Both the position numbers and the translations under genes were made by a program. A DNA stretch of 64,000 nucleotides from Siderastrea radians. Taxonomy: Eukaryota; Cnidaria; Anthozoa; Scleractinia; Rhizangiidae. Where the stretch lies: NCBI GenBank assembly GCA_964017195.1, contig OZ024896.1:32579307-32643306 (forward strand). The letters are read 5' to 3'. The notes beneath the pieces are model-generated. The model was not told the DNA's origin. It did no database searches and saw only the letters and a program-made list of their open reading frames with translations. Each line of letters begins with the position of its first letter. The stretch's first letter is position 1. Of the stretch, positions 60,335 through 64,000 are shown in pieces.

Positions 60335-61699
60335 TTAGAATTGTTTTAGAGGGGAAAATAAAAGGTACCTGATCAAGTGCGCTGGGAGTGGTAACTGAGG
60401 AATTTCACGTGCAGGGACATGGTTAATTACAACCAATCTGCACATGTGCTGAAGATTTAAAATCAAAGGCAATTGCCAAACTCTGACACGCCCATCCTTG
60501 TAACCTGCGGCAACCTGTTGACAGGTGCGTGTAAAGGCCAGGCAGGACACTTCAGTGTTCTGGTACCATGTTCTTAAGCCATCTGGTTGAAGGTGCGCAT
60601 TGAGTACAAATAAGACGTTCAAGCTCTCCGAATTGAGGGCCAAAACTTTGGAGTCTGAAGTGCCGACCGCAAGCATTGTGCCGTCAGGAGAGAATGCTGC
60701 GGATCGTATCTTCTGCCAAGGAGTTTGCAGCGCATATGCAAACTGAATGCAAGTCAGACCAGGTTCATCAGCAGTAAGGGACCATGTCTGAATGGTGCCA
60801 TCTTCCAGGCATGATGTCAGGTATTTGTGACCATAGCGAGGATCGAACAAATACCAGCAGTGCATGTGTGAATTAAGTGACCGACGACTTGCGTGACGAA
60901 ATGGGAGACACAAACACGTGGAGGACGTAGACGTGTCCAAGTCCAGACTGCTATGGATGTGAAAGTCTTGAGTGTCGAAAACAATCAGTTGTCCCGAAGT
61001 ACACGATACGGCTAAAAAGAGTCCGTCAGGTGAAAAAACGCACGACCGCGCGTGGCCGCGAATTTTCGAACTGGAGTTCGTGGCTGATTTCATTTTTCTC
61101 ACCATTTTCTTGGTCGCAATGTCAATAATACAGATATGATTTAAATCTCCTGTTAATTTAGATGCCACGACAAGAGATCGACCATCCGGTGAGAAGGAAC
61201 AACACATTAACACTCCTCTTCTCTTGCGCCAAAATCTTCGCATGTGAACAACCTCCGCGCTTGTTGTTTTCCATGATCGCATTCGAACCAAAGCGAGAGA
61301 ATCTTCGCTAAAAATACACACGACCAATTGTCCGTCAGGTGAAAAATCGCAGGACTTAAAAGAGCGCGGAAAATCCGCCAAAAATCCAGTGTTGATTTGC
61401 CGCCGATTTAGGTCCCATAATCTTATCGACGAGAATTCACGATTGTGGCGTATAAAAGTCCTTTGCTCTACTTTGGAGGCCGTTAAAAGAACGCTGTCAT
61501 CGTCACTTGGAAAAAAGCACGAATAAATATCCTTGTCTTCGTGTTTGAGCTGAACAACAACGTCGAAAAGGTGGTCATGGCGATTCTCCGTGGGCAAAGA
61601 ACGATGCGATCTTCCCGACAATCTTGGCACAGCTGCACGATTCGAGAGAGTAAAGTCTTCCGTCGGTCGTAAACTGGATGCATTAGTTCCCATTTTCAT
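60335..61699 (-). CDS. WD40-repeat and SOCS-box protein, WSB-like (454 aa, single exon)
   Basis: Predicted substrate-recognition subunit of a Cullin-5/Elongin BC ubiquitin ligase. The frame runs from MKMGTNAS to a stop with no intron. At least four blades show the FSPDG signature (CDFSPDGQLVV, CSFSPDGRSLVVA, CVFSPDGLFLAVS, AAFSPDGTMLAVG), and WD-type ends include IRLWDL, IQTWSL and VRVWQL. The C-terminus (about 415-448) is a SOCS box: the BC-box pattern LxxxC in LQHMCRLVV, then the Cul5-box LPLPAHLIRYL. This order (WD40 propeller then SOCS box) is that of WSB1/WSB2, although the protein is longer than those (about 404-421 aa) because of an N-terminal extension. Whether it is orthologous to WSB1 or WSB2 cannot be told. 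The first Met is taken; a second at residue 3 is possible. Confidence 0.9.
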   Translation of the reverse strand: MKMGTNASSLRPTEDFTLSNRAAVPRLSGRSHRSLPTENRHDHLFDVVVQLKHEDKDIYSCFFPSDDDSVLLTASKVEQRTFIRHNREFSSIRLWDLNRRQINTGFLADFPRSFKSCDFSPDGQLVVCIFSEDSLALVRMRSWKTTSAEVVHMRRFWRKRRGVLMCCSFSPDGRSLVVASKLTGDLNHICIIDIATKKMVRKMKSATNSSSKIRGHARSCVFSPDGLFLAVSCTSGQLIVFDTQDFHIHSSLDLDTSTSSTCLCLPFRHASRRSLNSHMHCWYLFDPRYGHKYLTSCLEDGTIQTWSLTADEPGLTCIQFAYALQTPWQKIRSAAFSPDGTMLAVGTSDSKVLALNSESLNVLFVLNAHLQPDGLRTWYQNTEVSCLAFTRTCQQVAAGYKDGRVRVWQLPLILNLQHMCRLVVINHVPAREIPQLPLPAHLIRYLLFSPLKQF

Positions 61700-62269
61700 G
61701 AAAAATCACTGAGTTTATCGATTTCTTCTTCTCTTGGATTTTTTCATCCTCCGAAACGCTTCTAATCAGTAAAGGACGACCTTTTTCACAATAGCAAATT
61801 ATTCGACAGACGACAGTAATAATCTCTGCATGTTTTGATACTCTCCCGCCGAGTGACCTGGCCTTTGTTTACTTCAGGAGCATTTTGACCCTCTCAGGGG
61901 TAGGGCCAGTAACAAAGCTCTATTCTCTCATTTTATGGCGGTGTCTCACAAGGACTGGGAACTACCGAATTCACGAATTCAGATTGGCTGAAATAGATAT
62001 TGACCGCGGTCTAGATTTTCCCATCTAGACCGGCATCTAGACCGGTTACACTTTGCGGTGACAAAGGTACAAACTAAACTACAAAAATGTTGACTATTTC
62101 CTTCTAAAAATACTAAAATGAAGCGCCAACAAGCCTGACGAGAAAAAAGGTAAAGGACGAGCAAACTTTGGCAGATTTAAGTTCAGCTCATCGACTTTTG
62201 CAAGCAAAATGTTAGCTAGAACCATTTACATTAAGCGAATTAAAGTTTTCTTGTTTGTCCATATAATAA
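61700..62269. other. Upstream flank of the WD40/SOCS gene
   Basis: No gene is supported. A TCTAGACCGG phrase repeats three times at about 62010-62050. The promoter of the WD40/SOCS gene should lie at the left end. Confidence 0.5.
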
Positions 62270-62390
62270 ACATCTTGTTAACCGAGCTTAGTCGGTCTGT
62301 ACGGGAGAATCTTGATCGAGGTCGTGAGTACAGACCGAACGCAGTGAGGTCTGTACACACGACCTCCTGCTCGGTTAATGAGATGTAAAT
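62270..62390. repeat. Palindromic repeat, TTAACCGAGC family
   Basis: TTGTTAACCGAGCTTAGTCGG and the complementary CTGCTCGGTTAATGAGATG bracket phrases GGTCTGTAC and GTACAGACC. This is the type of short palindromic repeat abundant in cnidarian genomes. Confidence 0.6.
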
Positions 62391-64000
62391 CTTATTTTTT
62401 CCGCAAAAAAGTCAACGAAACAAATTTTTTGTGTGGTCAGCCACTGTGGAAAGTCAGACCAGGAGAGTAACCTTACTGTCAATTTAAAAATTTCAGTGCA
62501 TATATAAACGCTTTCATCTCCGACGAAGGTATAAAGGTCCTACAATTTAGATCAAACAAAATTCGGTTTTTCAGAGAGAACGAAATAAAAATACTTGTGG
62601 CTGATTATAATTATAAACGCAATATAATCATGATAATCCGTCTAGTCTGCAATCATTTGTTTGTCTCAAAGACGTGTTAATTTCAGACGGAAAGTTCCTG
62701 TAGTCGTATTGACACATACCGCAAACATCCGGGCGCGTTTGTGCAGGCTAAACCACAGGAAACCAGGATTAGCGAAGGATTACCTCATTATCGTCACTTT
62801 TCAGTTAACGTGGATTCTAGTTATGCTTGTTCGACCCACACTTTTGACTTCTTTCAAGTTGATCCTAAGCATATCTAAGCAGTGGAATGCTTTTTAAATG
62901 AAACAAGAAACCGCGGGAAACCTTTGCTAACGTTTTTGAAATCCCCGTCTAGCGTTTAATCGAGTCTTGTTATTCCTACCTGTTTTTGTTCCAATCTACT
63001 TGCCCAAGGGGAACTTGTTGTCGAGGGCGAGAGATTAGGGTATTTCTTGTGTAGGGACTTAGTACTATTCCAGGGGGATTTACCATTAAAGGGAATTGTG
63101 TGTTGAAAAGGCAACAGTTTGACTCATGCTTTACGGCAAATGAGATCAAGGTTTCCCCGACCGGGCGGACGCACGATCGAGGTACTCAACGCGTGCATTT
63201 ATCACTAGCGTACGCGCCTTTTTGCAACCGGCAACCGATCAATAGCCCTTTTCACAGTTAACTTTTCTCATTTGCATTGCAATGTATTTGAATGTGGATG
63301 CGAGGAAATTTCGGGCAGAAACTGTAAAATTGCCTCACATCCACGTTCAAATCCATTGTAATGCAAATGAGAACTGTGAAAAGGGCTACTTGGTGAACCC
63401 TTTCACTCCCAGAGTCAGTTATGGAGACATTAAGGTGATTCAAACTTTTGAGTCTGTGGACGAAATCCTTTGGTGTGACCATTCAAATGAAACCTCGTCA
63501 GCAGTACTTTCACATGGTGCTATTTATTTTTAAGTTTTTTTCAAAACGAAATTTGAGATTTGTCTTGAATTTTAATTTTGGGCACTCTTGGGAGCGAAAG
63601 GGTTCAGAAGGAGTTACTTGCAGCCTACCGGGTGTTCTGATTTTTTTATTGTTTTGCTCTGCTCAGCTGAGATGCAGGCAAGCTGGGCTCAAACATCGTC
63701 CACAATTTTGAGACTACAGTGCAACTCTCAATTACAGTCGTACTGCTTTCATATGGGCAAACAGTAAAAATAACACCGATTCGACCGATTTGGAGGAATT
63801 TTCCTACCGTAATATCCAGTACAAATGAAAATAACAAGGGAAACTAGGGGATTGGAAATTATGTCACCAAGAGGTGTGTGAACTCAAAACATACAGCATT
63901 TTCAGACACGTGGGCATCTAGTACACTGTTTGACACTGATGTGCAACAAACCACGTAAAGGATGTCTCCCCCGTTTCACTGTGGTTCCATCAATTTCGGG
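62391..64000. other. Intergenic, no gene seen; inverted repeats
   Basis: An inverted pair at 63243-63388 (AGCCCTTTTCACAGTTAACTT and AGAACTGTGAAAAGGGCTACT) brackets a near-palindrome with ATTGCAATG. A second copy of the CCCTTTCACTCCCAGAG MITE lies at 63395-63605, with ends CCCTTTCACTCCC and GGGAGCGAAAGGG. Open frames here coincide with these repeats. Confidence 0.6.
63395..63605. mobile_element. CCCTTTCACTCCCAGAG-family MITE, copy 2
   Basis: It shares with 29104-29311 the same ends and interior (TCAAATGAA, GCAGTACTTTCAC). The flanks AA and TTC do not show an intact TTAA. It lies upstream of the WD40/SOCS gene. Confidence 0.7.

Overview
The window is nuclear DNA of an invertebrate animal, most likely a stony coral (Scleractinia), and within the corals probably of the 'robust' lineage. 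The reasons are genes split by many short exons with GT-AG introns, a metazoan SOCS-box gene, a very dense load of short inverted-repeat transposons, and above all a spliced nuclear gene for ATP phosphoribosyltransferase (HisG/HIS1). That is the first enzyme of histidine synthesis, a pathway nearly all animals lack but which has been reported from robust corals. The species cannot be named from the sequence alone.

Layout. 1-3,518: a broken LINE with a Harbinger-like MITE inserted, then the 5' flank of the first gene. 3,519-21,972 (+): a complete 15-exon ALG6 gene (487 codons; all exon phases match), an ER glucosyltransferase of N-glycan assembly. Its introns are full of repeats; the largest (9,826-14,169) holds a dead, 5'-truncated L1/Tx1-type LINE that is itself split by a TTAA-targeting MITE. 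21,973-29,764: intergenic DNA, mostly nested MITEs, with one unresolved candidate coding patch. 29,765-42,125 (-): an intact 16-exon HisG gene (309 codons). Its first exon and upstream DNA are duplicated in direct tandem (41,175-43,199), so an identical second first exon lies at 43,104-43,150. 43,200-46,505: nested repeats. 46,506-55,199 (-): a second HisG copy in the same orientation that is decayed, with a frameshift in exon 1, a stop in exon 7, a lost splice donor after exon 9, and exons 11-15 missing. 55,200-60,334: repeat-rich DNA. 60,335-61,699 (-): an intronless WD40/SOCS-box gene (454 aa), a predicted Cullin-5 E3 ligase adaptor. 61,700-64,000: flank and repeats.

The three intact genes do not form a pathway with one another. 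ALG6 acts in the ER membrane, HisG in cytosolic amino-acid synthesis, and the WD40/SOCS protein in ubiquitination. The point of greatest biological interest is the HisG locus: a working animal histidine-synthesis gene beside its own pseudogene, with a recent promoter/first-exon duplication. The second theme is transposon structure. Several MITE families can be defined from their termini and target-site duplications alone: TTAA families, a 9-bp-TSD family beginning TAGCCT, and a TWA Harbinger-like family. No intact tRNA, rRNA or CRISPR array was seen. Exon boundaries were derived by hand from splice signals, reading phase and family similarity.
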